Shown here: one piece after another, positions 17,301 through 24,442 of the stretch
Position numbering within the stretch: the stretch's first letter is position 1
How the letters are laid out: every line of letters starts with the position of its first letter
Origin: an uncultured Bacteroidales bacterium
GTDB lineage: Bacteria; Bacteroidota; Bacteroidia; Bacteroidales; Muribaculaceae
DNA: 64,000 nucleotides
Assembly: GCA_902772965.1 (NCBI GenBank)
Contig: CACYCT010000174.1
Coordinates: 1-64,000, forward strand
Reading direction: 5' to 3'
Made by a program: the position numbers and the translations under genes
The notes under the pieces: model-generated
What the model saw: the letters and a program-made list of their open reading frames with translations, nothing else
Database searches by the model: none
Told to the model about the DNA's origin: nothing

Positions 17301-17431
17301 TGCACTTTCACCGACGCGCCGATAATCGGCTCGCCATCGGATGCCTGCGTGACCACACCGCTGATTGTACGGGCATAACCCAACACGGCTAAGAAGGAAA
17401 ACAACAGTAGTAGTGCTTGTTTTCTCATCAT
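14342..17431 (-). CDS. SusC/RagA-family TonB-dependent outer-membrane transporter, 1029 aa
   Basis: A signal peptide (residues ~1-20) precedes a carboxypeptidase-regulatory-like domain (TISGVVTQASDGEPIIGAS). Next comes the SusC signature region (SEVVVTAMGQ, close to residue 110), the plug (~115-235, ending LYGQEAANGVIMITTK) and a long 22-strand barrel with a C-terminal aromatic (KATF). It imports the ligand captured by the SusD partner using TonB energy. It is first in a four-gene operon, with a promoter-like box at 17518-17525. No dedicated regulator (ECF sigma/anti-sigma or hybrid two-component system) is adjacent, so control is unclear. Confidence 0.95.
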   Translation of the reverse strand: MMRKQALLLLFSFLAVLGYARTISGVVTQASDGEPIIGASVKVHGTTRGTATDFDGKYTIEANDGDVLEVTYVGMIPVSVKVTGGKSVINIEMKDNAQVLSEVVVTAMGQTQEKKKLNFAVQSLNSDQVTAGSSSNFAASLQGKVAGLQVGTGGGSPNSSTQVIIRAISSVNNSQSNEPLMIVDGVPIRGKGSTLADINPNDIENMTVLKGAAASALYGQEAANGVIMITTKSGAKDGSVRVTASASVEMSNAMRVPKVQEAFMAGARGMYKENSVSGGWGPYLRESDTRYDNVGGFLGTGWLQKYDLSVSGGTEKFNAYASVAYTNHDGIVPKDYKKQLTVFLKGAFSPSKQVNIQLSTHFVNSKGRGFGNSMSTIYAWPINKNMKDYQTVEGHVNWGARYDAWDKLLDTERINAGVSPYYGRYKDKSETESNRMILNGQISYEPIKNLVFTGKLGYDKGYSTYESYGVPRIYDTDLIDPTNDDLQQKLASMQSLFGYYNFQPSRSEQFTAQFLATYQKTFAEDFTFNALFGMEWKQASSYEATMYNEHFQLSGDFYSYMNTDFTNGDLLISNHPSLYHTKWNKYGYFGELRFDYKGMAQLSVTGRYDGSSRLVQVKPTYFYPSVTGGVIFSELFHLQNNWFSYGKIRGNWAKVGKDCPSYLFTDTYKQWTLFPDGGYGIDPTISRATTLEPEMTSSWEIGADLRFFNSRTRLDVAYYSTTVDNQIVSVRVSPASGTILQTRNEGTIENHGVEATLNQDIFRTKDFDWTANLNFSFNRGRVKKLPDDIVEIQGTQYGDIFPVARLNGSTTGISGKDYERDPNGNVICDQNGYPLISSAKGFYIGNREPKFLMGLGSTFRYKNATLSFLLDGRCGGDVVNVTGRSLISNGMDRHYTNYRNREIIYKGVQAVTAPDGTVTYEQNRTPIVLDQNFINTYFSVSSNFIEDGSYIRLSYVTLNYNFDSLLKKTWAVKGLSATLTGRNLFLLTKYTGNDPAIMAAVSGGTGGMGIDNYNVPTTRSFNLTVKATF

Positions 17432-17517
17432 GTTTAGTCTTTGTATTTGTTTATGTTAGTGTTTCTGATTAGAGGTTGGTTTCAGACACGCTCTCGGGTA
17501 TAGAGCGTATCACGTTA

Positions 17518-17525
17518 CAAACTTA
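17518..17525 (-). promoter_or_regulatory. Bacteroidetes -7 box (TAAGTTTG) upstream of susC
   Basis: The minus strand reads TAAGTTTG, matching TAnnTTTG, 87 bases upstream of the susC ATG. A weak -33 candidate may lie in the AT-rich DNA beyond it. Confidence 0.5.
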
Positions 17526-17644
17526 CTTGATTTTTTTCTAACACTGACACATAATCCCGCAAAAAATTCAAGTTATTTTAAATTTTTAAGTTTTAACTAC
17601 GAATATTTGCAAATATTCACAAATACAACTCAGACCCGGTCAGG

Positions 17645-17691
17645 TTCCGGGTGTTCCGCTGTTCCGGGTGTTCCGCTGTTCCGGGTGTTCC
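17645..17691. repeat. 17-bp tandem repeat, about 2.8 copies, in the susC-queA intergenic region
   Basis: TTCCGGGTGTTCCGCTG occurs at 17645-17661 and 17662-17678, followed by a 13-bp partial copy to 17691. Within each unit TTCCG and GTTCC elements are themselves repeated. It lies in the 428-bp gap between the divergent susC and queA genes. An open frame across it is short and overlaps the queA promoter, so it is not annotated as a gene. The rest of the gap holds only the two promoters and AT-rich leader DNA. Confidence 0.85.
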
Positions 17692-17735
17692 ATCTGCCCG
17701 CACTTGTCGCGGAGTGAGGGCTGGGTGAAAATTTT

Positions 17736-17767
17736 TTTGGCTGGTTGGCGAAAAAAATGTAACTTTG
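17736..17767 (+). promoter_or_regulatory. Bacteroidetes promoter (-33 TTTGG, 19-bp spacer, -7 TAACTTTG) for queA-rpoN operon
   Basis: TTTGG at 17736-17740 and TAACTTTG at 17760-17767 are separated by 19 bases, which fits the consensus spacing. The leader to the queA ATG at 17860 would be about 85 nt. Confidence 0.7.
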
Positions 17768-17859
17768 CATGTTAATTGCGCATCGTAGCGCCCTGTGGCT
17801 GCCGCAAAACGCAACTAAATCACAATCACACAGCGCAAAAACCACACACTCAACTCCCT

Positions 17860-18912
17860 ATGAAGCTCTCTGAATTCACCACCAAGATGACCGACGACCT
17901 GATCGCCGAACACCCCGCCAAACACCGCGATGAATCCCGACTGATGGTCCTGCACCGGAAATCTGGTGAAATCGAACACCGTAACTTTAAAGACATCTTG
18001 GAATACTTCAATCCGGGTGACCTGATGGTCTTCAACGACACCCAGGTGTTCCCCGCGAAACTCATCGGAAACAAGGAAAAAACCGGAGCGCGCATCGAGG
18101 TGTTCCTGCTTCGGGAACTCAACGAGAACTTCAAACTCTGGGACGTGCTCGTGGAGCCGGCGCGGAAAATCCGTATCGGCAACAAACTCTATTTCGGCCT
18201 CGACGACTCGATGGTGGCTGAGGTGATTGACAACACCACCTCGCGCGGACGAACGCTGCGATTCCTTTACGACGGCCCGCACGACGAGTTCAAGCGCAAC
18301 CTCTACGCCATGGGGGCAACGCCCATTCCGCCGTACATCAAGCGTGATGTGGAACCTGAGGACGCCGAGCGGTACCAAACCATTTTCGCCCGTAACGAGG
18401 GCGCGGTCGTGGCTCCGGCAGCCGGGCTGCACTTCAGCCGCGAACTGATGCGCCGACTTGAGATCCGCGATATCGAAACCGGATTCCTCACCATGCACCT
18501 CGGACACGGATGCTACAAGCGGATTGAAGTGGAAGACCTCACAAAACACCGCATCGACAGCGAACAGATGGACGTGAGCGAGGAACTCGCGCTGCGCGTG
18601 AACGAGAAGCGCGACGCCAAGCAGAAAATCTGCGCCGTGGGAACGTCCGTGCTCCGCGCGATGGAAACCGTGGTGGGCATGAACGGCCACATCAAGCCCT
18701 TCTCCGGCTGGACCAACAAATTCATCTTCCCGCCCTACGAAGTCACCACAGCCGACGCTTTGATCACCAACTTCCACATGCCCATGTCGACCACACTGAT
18801 GGTTACCGCCGCATTCGGAGGATACGATAACGTTATGCGCGCCTACGACGTGGCCGTGGAGGAGAAATACGGCTTCGGCGCCTACGGCGATGCAATGCTC
18901 ATTGTTGACTGA
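17860..18912 (+). CDS. queA: S-adenosylmethionine:tRNA ribosyltransferase-isomerase QueA
   Basis: This enzyme transfers and isomerises the ribosyl part of AdoMet onto 7-aminomethyl-7-deazaguanine in tRNA, giving epoxyqueuosine in the queuosine pathway. The 350-aa product carries the family hallmarks: FNDTQVFPAKLIG near residue 60, GATPIPPYIKR (~150), AAGLHFSRELM (~190), TMHLGHGCYKRI (~215) and ITNFHMPMSTTLMVTAAFGG near the C-terminus. Start at 17860 is chosen because homologues begin MKLSxF. Longer in-frame openings upstream run into the promoter. First gene of a plus-strand run with rpoN, 25 nt downstream. Confidence 0.95.
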   Translation: MKLSEFTTKMTDDLIAEHPAKHRDESRLMVLHRKSGEIEHRNFKDILEYFNPGDLMVFNDTQVFPAKLIGNKEKTGARIEVFLLRELNENFKLWDVLVEPARKIRIGNKLYFGLDDSMVAEVIDNTTSRGRTLRFLYDGPHDEFKRNLYAMGATPIPPYIKRDVEPEDAERYQTIFARNEGAVVAPAAGLHFSRELMRRLEIRDIETGFLTMHLGHGCYKRIEVEDLTKHRIDSEQMDVSEELALRVNEKRDAKQKICAVGTSVLRAMETVVGMNGHIKPFSGWTNKFIFPPYEVTTADALITNFHMPMSTTLMVTAAFGGYDNVMRAYDVAVEEKYGFGAYGDAMLIVD

Positions 18913-18937
18913 AAACCTGAAAAACCTTACCGCAACC

Positions 18938-20536
18938 ATGGCTAAAACACAAAACAGAACCATCACCACAACCGAAGGAGGAACCAGACATAGACAGAAA
19001 GCCAAGCAGTTTCCGATCGAGGTCTCCCGCCTGATAGACAAATCCGATGACGAAGTCAGGCTCGACATTGAGAAAACAATAGAGGAATTCCCCTTTATCG
19101 AGACGATTTCTCCAGACATAGACATAGTTTCCCCAGACAATGACATAGTACGCCCAGACATAGCAGGGTTAAAAATGTTATCAGATGAGGACACCGGTGT
19201 CGCAATAGAGGCACGCGCCGAAAAATCTGGCCGAAAAATGCGTGTCCGTCGTCGCCAGGAAAAAAGTGTCGATCGGGACATTGACGCGTCAGGAAGTTTG
19301 TCCGTCAGAGCTGATATTGAAACTCGGGACATTGACGCGTCAGGAAGTTTGGCCGGCAGAACTGGTTATGAAGTTGCCGCATACGTTCCGACGCCCACAC
19401 CCGGCCTCACTAACCGAACATGGTCGGAGTCTCCCGTGCCATACGAAAGACCGGCACTGCCGTCACTCTACGAGCACCTCTCTGGGCAACTCGGAAACCT
19501 CAACCTCGATGACTTGCAGATGCAAATCGCCGAAACCATCATAGGCTCATTAGACGACTATGGTCTACTCGACGGCAGCGTAAACCTGATCGCGCAGACA
19601 CTCAACGAAGAACTCGGATACGGCACCGTAGACCCCACCCGCGACGTCGAGCCGGTGCTCAAGCTGATTCAGCAACTCGACCCGGTCGGCATCGCCGCGC
19701 GGGATTTAAGAGAGTGCCTTATTCTTCAACTTCTTCCGCATCAGAAAGACCCGAAGGCCGAACTGCTTTTACATATCCTTGAACAAGACTACGACGGATT
19801 CCTGAAAATCGGCACCACACCCGGGCAAAAAAAGCGTCTCGCGGACAAATTCGGTGTCTCAACCGATGAACTTGAACTCGCTATTCACGCCTACCGCCTC
19901 ACGACACGCCCCGCCGCCGATTACGACACGGGCGGTTTTGATAATCCCAACCTGATTGTGGACTACACTGTTGAAGTTGACGATAACGACCAAATCACCA
20001 TCGAGGCGCTCAACAGCATTCCCGAACTGCGGATTTCGTCCGTGATCACAAGCAAGTCCACCAAAGCGTTCCGCGAAAAGTACGTCAAGCCCGCACAGAA
20101 TTTCATCGACGTGCTGCGCCAGCGCCAAGAGGCTCTGATGACAATTATCGAAGCCGTTGTCCTGGCCCAACGCGACTTCTTCCTCAGCGGCGATATGGCC
20201 CACATTCACCCGCTCACGCTTAAAGACATCGCCAATCAGGTGGGCTATCACCCGTCGAGCATCTCGCGCGTGACATCAAAGCGCGCCCTGGCGACGCAAT
20301 ATGGAAACGTGCGGCTTAAAAACATGTTCACAGGCGATGTCGATGAGGGAAAAACCAAGCACGAAATCCGAGAGCGAATCAGGCAGATAATCAATCAGGA
20401 GGATCCTGAAAAACCGTTGTCTGACCAAGCCATCACCGAGCAACTCAAAAAAGAGGGCTACAATATCGCGCGGCGCACCGTCTCAAAATACCGCGATGAA
20501 TGCGGTATAGCCGGACAAAAAATGCGGAAAAGATGA
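18938..20536 (+). CDS. rpoN: RNA polymerase sigma-54 factor RpoN with degenerate Region I and repeat-rich linker, 532 aa
   Basis: The C-terminal two thirds are typical: core-binding region (DDLQMQIAETIIGSLDDYGL, LDPVGIAARDLRECL), HTH (PLTLKDIANQVGYHPSSISR) and the RpoN box in IARRTVSKYRDECG. The N-terminus is unusual. Region I normally is Gln/Leu-rich; here only a rough match remains (SRLIDKSDDEVRLDIEKTIE, then EFPFIE) with hardly any Gln. Residues ~60-175 form an acidic, repeat-built linker, with PDIDIVSPDND-type repeats and RDIDASGSL occurring twice. Region I holds the enhancer-activator response, so activation may be altered. Its stop overlaps the ATG of the next gene by ATGA. Start taken as the first ATG after queA. 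Confidence 0.92.
   Translation: MAKTQNRTITTTEGGTRHRQKAKQFPIEVSRLIDKSDDEVRLDIEKTIEEFPFIETISPDIDIVSPDNDIVRPDIAGLKMLSDEDTGVAIEARAEKSGRKMRVRRRQEKSVDRDIDASGSLSVRADIETRDIDASGSLAGRTGYEVAAYVPTPTPGLTNRTWSESPVPYERPALPSLYEHLSGQLGNLNLDDLQMQIAETIIGSLDDYGLLDGSVNLIAQTLNEELGYGTVDPTRDVEPVLKLIQQLDPVGIAARDLRECLILQLLPHQKDPKAELLLHILEQDYDGFLKIGTTPGQKKRLADKFGVSTDELELAIHAYRLTTRPAADYDTGGFDNPNLIVDYTVEVDDNDQITIEALNSIPELRISSVITSKSTKAFREKYVKPAQNFIDVLRQRQEALMTIIEAVVLAQRDFFLSGDMAHIHPLTLKDIANQVGYHPSSISRVTSKRALATQYGNVRLKNMFTGDVDEGKTKHEIRERIRQIINQEDPEKPLSDQAITEQLKKEGYNIARRTVSKYRDECGIAGQKMRKR
19273..19351 (+). repeat. 28-bp direct repeat (51-bp period) within rpoN linker
   Basis: The same 28 bases (beginning TCGGGACATTGACGCG) occur at 19273-19300 and 19324-19351. 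The period of 17 codons keeps the frame and duplicates RDIDASGSL. Just upstream (about 19110-19165) a shorter degenerate repeat built on CCAGACATAGACATAGT encodes SPDIDIV/SPDNDIV/RPDI. Confidence 0.9.
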
Positions 20537-21180
20537 AACGCCTCTCGAAATACGCCTTCCGACGCCTGCTCTCGGCCTCGGCACGGTTTTTCTCCACCGT
20601 GCTCTCGCCGATTCTGGCGCCCACCTTTGGCGCATTTCTCTCTTTATGGACATCGGTGCTGTGTCTGTTGCCCGGAGGCACCCGTGTGACCGTGCTGGTG
20701 ATGATTCTCGGAATCACCGGTATCCTGCCGCTCATCGCCATCGGCGTGCTGCAGCACTTCGGTGTCATCACCGGTAAGAACCTCGTCCGCCGTCAGGAAC
20801 GGCACTTGCCCTACCTCGTGGGCATCGCCTGCTACGTCGGCGCGACGTTGTACCTGCGCCACATCCACTCGCCCGAGTGGTTTGTCATGTTTATGGCCGG
20901 AGGCGCCGTGGCCTGCACGATTTGCGCGGCGGTCAACACCGTATGGAAAATCAGCGCCCACATGGCCGGAATGGGCGGACTGGTGGCGCTGCTGTTTCAA
21001 ATCCACGTTCAGGGTTTGAGCGCGTTCAATCTGTTCTGGATCATCAACGCGACCATCCTGCTGGCCGGAGTGCTCGGCACGTCACGCATGATTCTGCGGC
21101 GGCACACCATCATGCAGGTACTCACGGGCTTCGCCGTGGGATACGCCGCCGTTACTATCGCGATAAAATATTTCAGTTAA
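20533..21180 (+). CDS. PAP2-superfamily-like integral membrane protein, 215 aa
   Basis: The protein has about six hydrophobic segments. It retains weak versions of the PAP2 (lipid phosphatase) motifs: KISAHMAGMGG near residue 140, and SRMILRRHTIMQVLTGFAVG near the end, where RRHT and QVLTG resemble the 'R...H....QV..G' motif 3. Motif 1 (KxxxxxxRP) is not evident: NLVRRQERHLPY near residue 90 may be its counterpart. A lipid or polyprenyl-phosphate phosphatase role is plausible, activity uncertain. Its ATG overlaps the rpoN stop. The order rpoN-PAP2-like-purE-ispG is what I recall from Bacteroidales genomes. Confidence 0.75.
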   Translation: MKRLSKYAFRRLLSASARFFSTVLSPILAPTFGAFLSLWTSVLCLLPGGTRVTVLVMILGITGILPLIAIGVLQHFGVITGKNLVRRQERHLPYLVGIACYVGATLYLRHIHSPEWFVMFMAGGAVACTICAAVNTVWKISAHMAGMGGLVALLFQIHVQGLSAFNLFWIINATILLAGVLGTSRMILRRHTIMQVLTGFAVGYAAVTIAIKYFS

Positions 21181-21198
21181 ACTCTCAATATCAATCAT

Positions 21199-21696
21199 AT
21201 GGTTAGCATCATCATGGGCAGCACAAGCGACCTGCCCGTTATGCAGAAAGCAATGGACTGGCTCGATGGGCACAACATTCCCTTCGAGGTGAACGCACTC
21301 TCGGCCCATCGTACGCCCCTGGCCGTAATCGAGTTTGCCCAGCAAGCCGCCCAGCGGGGCGTGAAAGTGATTATCGCCGGCGCCGGTATGGCCGCGGCTT
21401 TGCCCGGTGCCGTGGCCGCGTCGACCACCCTGCCGGTAATCGGCGTACCCATTAAGGGTATGCTCGACGGCCTCGACGCCCTGCTCAGTATGGCGCAAAT
21501 GCCCCCGGGAGTGCCCGTGGCCACCGTCGGGGTCAACGCCGCCCAAAACGCCGCCATACTCGCCGCGCAGATCCTCGCCCTGTCTGACCCCGAGATAAAC
21601 GCCACCATCAGCGAGGCGAAAAACCAACTCGAACAGAAAATCATCGAGGCCAACCGCACCCTGGCCGACCTCGAATACACCCATAAGACCAACTGA
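21199..21696 (+). CDS. purE: N5-carboxyaminoimidazole ribonucleotide mutase PurE
   Basis: PurE class I converts N5-CAIR to CAIR in purine biosynthesis. The 165-aa product has the conserved phosphate loop IIMGSTSDLPVM at the N-terminus, the SAHRTP motif (residues ~35-40), GAGMAAALPG with the catalytic region, and PVIGVPIKG. Normally GAGxAAHLPG carries a His; here it reads GAGMAAALPG, so that His is replaced by Ala. The downstream ispG start overlaps its TGA by one base, so the two are translationally coupled. PurD lies far off at 53681. Confidence 0.93.
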   Translation: MVSIIMGSTSDLPVMQKAMDWLDGHNIPFEVNALSAHRTPLAVIEFAQQAAQRGVKVIIAGAGMAAALPGAVAASTTLPVIGVPIKGMLDGLDALLSMAQMPPGVPVATVGVNAAQNAAILAAQILALSDPEINATISEAKNQLEQKIIEANRTLADLEYTHKTN

Positions 21697-23342
21697 TGCC
21701 CTCACCGTTTGATTACCGCCGCCGGTCGACCGTCACCGTCAGAGTGGGCAACGTGACCATCGGGAGCGAGTGGCCCATCCGGGTGCAGTCGATGACCAAC
21801 ACCGACACCAACGACGTGGAGCGCAGCGCGGAGCAATGCCTGCGTATCGCGCAAGCCGGTGGGGAAATCGTGCGCCTGACAGCCCAAGGCGTGCGTGAGG
21901 CCGAAAGCATCGGTATGATTTCCAACCTGCTCCGCAAGCAGGGTTGCGACGTGCCGCTCGTGGCCGACATCCACTTCAACCCGCGTGCCGCACTCGCCGC
22001 CGCCGCTTTGGCCGAGAAGGTGAGAATCAACCCGGGCAACTTCGTTGACCCGGCACGGAAATTCAACCACATCGACTACACCCCAGAGCAGTACCAAGCC
22101 GAACTCGACAGAATCCGCGAGGCGCTGTTGCCGCTGATACAGATCTGCCGGGACCACAACACCGCCCTGCGTATCGGCGTAAACCACGGGTCGCTCTCCG
22201 ACAGGATCATGAGCCGCTACGGCAACACGCCCGCCGGTATGGCCGAAAGCGCGATGGAGTTTCTCCGGGTGCTCAACGCGGAGCATTTCACCGACGTGGT
22301 GATCTCCATGAAAGCGAGCAACGTCGTGGTGATGGTAGAGGCCGTGCGGCGCGTTGTCCGGGCGATGGACAGCGAAGGCATGCGCTTCCCCCTGCACCTC
22401 GGCGTTACCGAAGCCGGATTCGGAGAGGACGGACGCATCAAAAGCGCCGTAGGAATCGGAACCCTGCTTGCCGACGGTCTCGGCGACACCGTCCGGGTCT
22501 CGCTCAGCGAGCCGCCCGAAGACGAAATCCCCGTGGCGCGTCTGCTTGTCGACTACATCGCCGGCCGGAAAAACCACCCCGAAATCGCCGGCACGCTCTG
22601 CCGCGGCTACGACCCGCTCTGCCCGCCGCCCATGCGTCGGCTCAGTGTTGACGGAAAGCAGACACCCGTCGTCATCGCCTCGGCCACACCCGAAGAAATC
22701 ACCGGCAGCATGAAGCCGGACATCTACGCCGACCGCCTCGCCGAGATTTACGACCAACTCCTCGTCATCACGCCCGACAACATCAACATTCCCGGCTCGC
22801 TGCTGGCGCAACTGCATGAACTCGCCGAGTCGGGCAACACCCTGCCCGTGGTGGTTAAAGTCACCTACGGCGACACCGACCCGCAAACGCTGCAAGTCAA
22901 AGCCGCCGCCGACCTCGGTCCGGTGGTGATGAGCCACCTCTGCGACGGAATTTGGATTGAGGCGCCCGACGCGCCCGCCCAGGACACCGTTGTCCAAACC
23001 GCGTTCTCCATCCTGCAAGCCGCCCGGGTGAGAACGACGAAAACCGAGTTCATCTCCTGCCCCTCGTGCGGACGGACGATGTTTGACCTCCAGAAAGCCG
23101 TGAAAGACGTCCAGGCCGCCACAGCCCACCTGACCCACCTCCGCATCGCCGTGATGGGGTGCATCGTCAACGGGCCGGGCGAGATGGCCGACGCCGACTA
23201 CGGCTACGTCGGAGCGGCGCGGAACTGCGTCTCACTGTTCCGGAACCGCGAATGCGTGAAAATGAACATACCACAAGAACAAGCCGTTGACCAACTCGTC
23301 GAACTCATCAAAGCCGACGGGCAATGGAAACAACCCACATAA
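21696..23342 (+). CDS. ispG: 4-hydroxy-3-methylbut-2-enyl-diphosphate synthase IspG (GcpE), long form
   Basis: IspG reduces MEcPP to HMBPP in the non-mevalonate isoprenoid pathway using a [4Fe-4S] cluster. The N-terminal TIM barrel begins RRRSTVTVRVGNVTIGS and has PIRVQSMTNTDT, VPLVADIHFNPRAAL and INPGNFVDPARKF. The C-terminal Fe-S domain has the ligands in ISCPSCGRTMFDL and VMGCIVNGPGEMADADYG. At 548 aa it is the long type with an inserted middle domain (about residues 270-440) known from Bacteroidetes and plants. ATG at 21696 overlaps the purE stop. Confidence 0.96.
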   Translation: MPSPFDYRRRSTVTVRVGNVTIGSEWPIRVQSMTNTDTNDVERSAEQCLRIAQAGGEIVRLTAQGVREAESIGMISNLLRKQGCDVPLVADIHFNPRAALAAAALAEKVRINPGNFVDPARKFNHIDYTPEQYQAELDRIREALLPLIQICRDHNTALRIGVNHGSLSDRIMSRYGNTPAGMAESAMEFLRVLNAEHFTDVVISMKASNVVVMVEAVRRVVRAMDSEGMRFPLHLGVTEAGFGEDGRIKSAVGIGTLLADGLGDTVRVSLSEPPEDEIPVARLLVDYIAGRKNHPEIAGTLCRGYDPLCPPPMRRLSVDGKQTPVVIASATPEEITGSMKPDIYADRLAEIYDQLLVITPDNINIPGSLLAQLHELAESGNTLPVVVKVTYGDTDPQTLQVKAAADLGPVVMSHLCDGIWIEAPDAPAQDTVVQTAFSILQAARVRTTKTEFISCPSCGRTMFDLQKAVKDVQAATAHLTHLRIAVMGCIVNGPGEMADADYGYVGAARNCVSLFRNRECVKMNIPQEQAVDQLVELIKADGQWKQPT

Positions 23343-23357
23343 CAAAGAACCCACCTC

Positions 23358-24437
23358 ATGAAACATAACCTTCTTCTGCTGCTTATCGCAATCCTGCTCG
23401 GCGCGTGCACCGACAACAAATTCTCCGTTGAAGGCACCGTCGAGGGTGCAAAACCCGAAACGCCACTCATCCTCGAAACCTCGCGCAACGGGGCGTGGCT
23501 CATCGTCGACACCACTTTCACCGACAAAAACGGCAACTTCGCCATCAAAGCCGACGCTCCCGACGTGCCCGACATCTTCCGGTTGCGCCTCGACCAAGAC
23601 TTCATCACCTTCCCCATCGACAGCCTTGATCACCTCACCATCAAGGCAAAAGCCGCCAGTTTCGGAACCGACTACGACATCACCGGCTCTGAGCACGCCC
23701 GGCAAATCATGGAAATCGACAAGGCCGCGCTCAAGATGGCCGGCCAAATCGGCAGCGAGGCATTCAAGCAGTGGAAACAGAAACTCGCGCGTCAGATCGT
23801 GGCCGACCCGAGCGGTATCGTGGCCTACTACGCCGTGAACAAAACCATCAACGGAACGCCCCTGTTCGACCCCACCGACGACAGCGACTTCCGGATTATC
23901 GGCGCCGTGGCGAACTCCTTCTACTGCTTCCGGCCCACCGACCGCCGGACCGACTACCTCGTGGCCGTGCTCACGCAAGGACAGCAACTCCGGCGACAAG
24001 CCGAGAATCCGTCCGACACCATCGTGGCCGACATCGCCTCGGTAATCAACATCAAACTGCAAGACTACAACGGCACCACCCACGAACTCGCCAAAGTGGC
24101 CACCTCCAACCGGGCCGTCATCCTGAACTTCACCATCTATGACGCCGACTTCTCGCCCATGTTCAACAAGTTGCTCAACGATATCTACACCCGTTATCAT
24201 GCCGCCGGACTGGAAATCTTCCAAGTGAGCCTCGACCCCGACAACGTGGTGTGGAGCCAATCGGCACGCAACCTGCCGTGGATCACCGTCTACGAGCCGA
24301 TGGGACAGAACGCCGTCAGTGTGGGCGCATACCAAGTGATGGGCGTGCCCACGTGTTTCATCATCAGTCATGGGGAAATCGTCGCCCGCGTCGAAGATCC
24401 GAGCCAACTCCAGGCCACCGTGGCTAAATATATGTGA
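23358..24437 (+). CDS. Lipoprotein with DUF4369-like and thioredoxin-like domains, lacking CxxC, 359 aa
   Basis: The lipobox is LLGAC (Cys17). Residues ~22-115 form a beta domain like DUF4369 (FSVEGTVEGAKPETPLILE), a helical linker follows, and residues ~235-359 have a thioredoxin/AhpC-TlpA fold: VILNFTIYDADFSPMFNKLL, IFQVSLDPDN and MGVPTCFIISHGEIVAR with the cis-Pro loop. The CxxC active site is missing: the equivalent position reads IYDADFSP. It is therefore unlikely to be a disulfide oxidoreductase and may be a structural or ligand-binding derivative. It is 15 nt after ispG and overlaps the region of the next start. Confidence 0.82.
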   Translation: MKHNLLLLLIAILLGACTDNKFSVEGTVEGAKPETPLILETSRNGAWLIVDTTFTDKNGNFAIKADAPDVPDIFRLRLDQDFITFPIDSLDHLTIKAKAASFGTDYDITGSEHARQIMEIDKAALKMAGQIGSEAFKQWKQKLARQIVADPSGIVAYYAVNKTINGTPLFDPTDDSDFRIIGAVANSFYCFRPTDRRTDYLVAVLTQGQQLRRQAENPSDTIVADIASVINIKLQDYNGTTHELAKVATSNRAVILNFTIYDADFSPMFNKLLNDIYTRYHAAGLEIFQVSLDPDNVVWSQSARNLPWITVYEPMGQNAVSVGAYQVMGVPTCFIISHGEIVARVEDPSQLQATVAKYM

Positions 24438-24442
24438 TCACC

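Noticed and set aside
16109-17392. Long open frame on the plus strand across susC
   Set aside because: It is antisense to a clear SusC gene, its translation is compositionally odd (Val/Gly/His-rich), and such frames are expected opposite GC-rich genes. The same applies to 4899-6017 and 21702-23138 on the minus strand.
17645-17691. CRISPR array
   Set aside because: The 17-bp units abut without unique spacers and no cas genes are present.
17617-17814. Minus-strand frame over the tandem repeat
   Set aside because: Its residues simply reflect the repeat, and it overlaps the queA promoter, so it is unlikely to be a gene.
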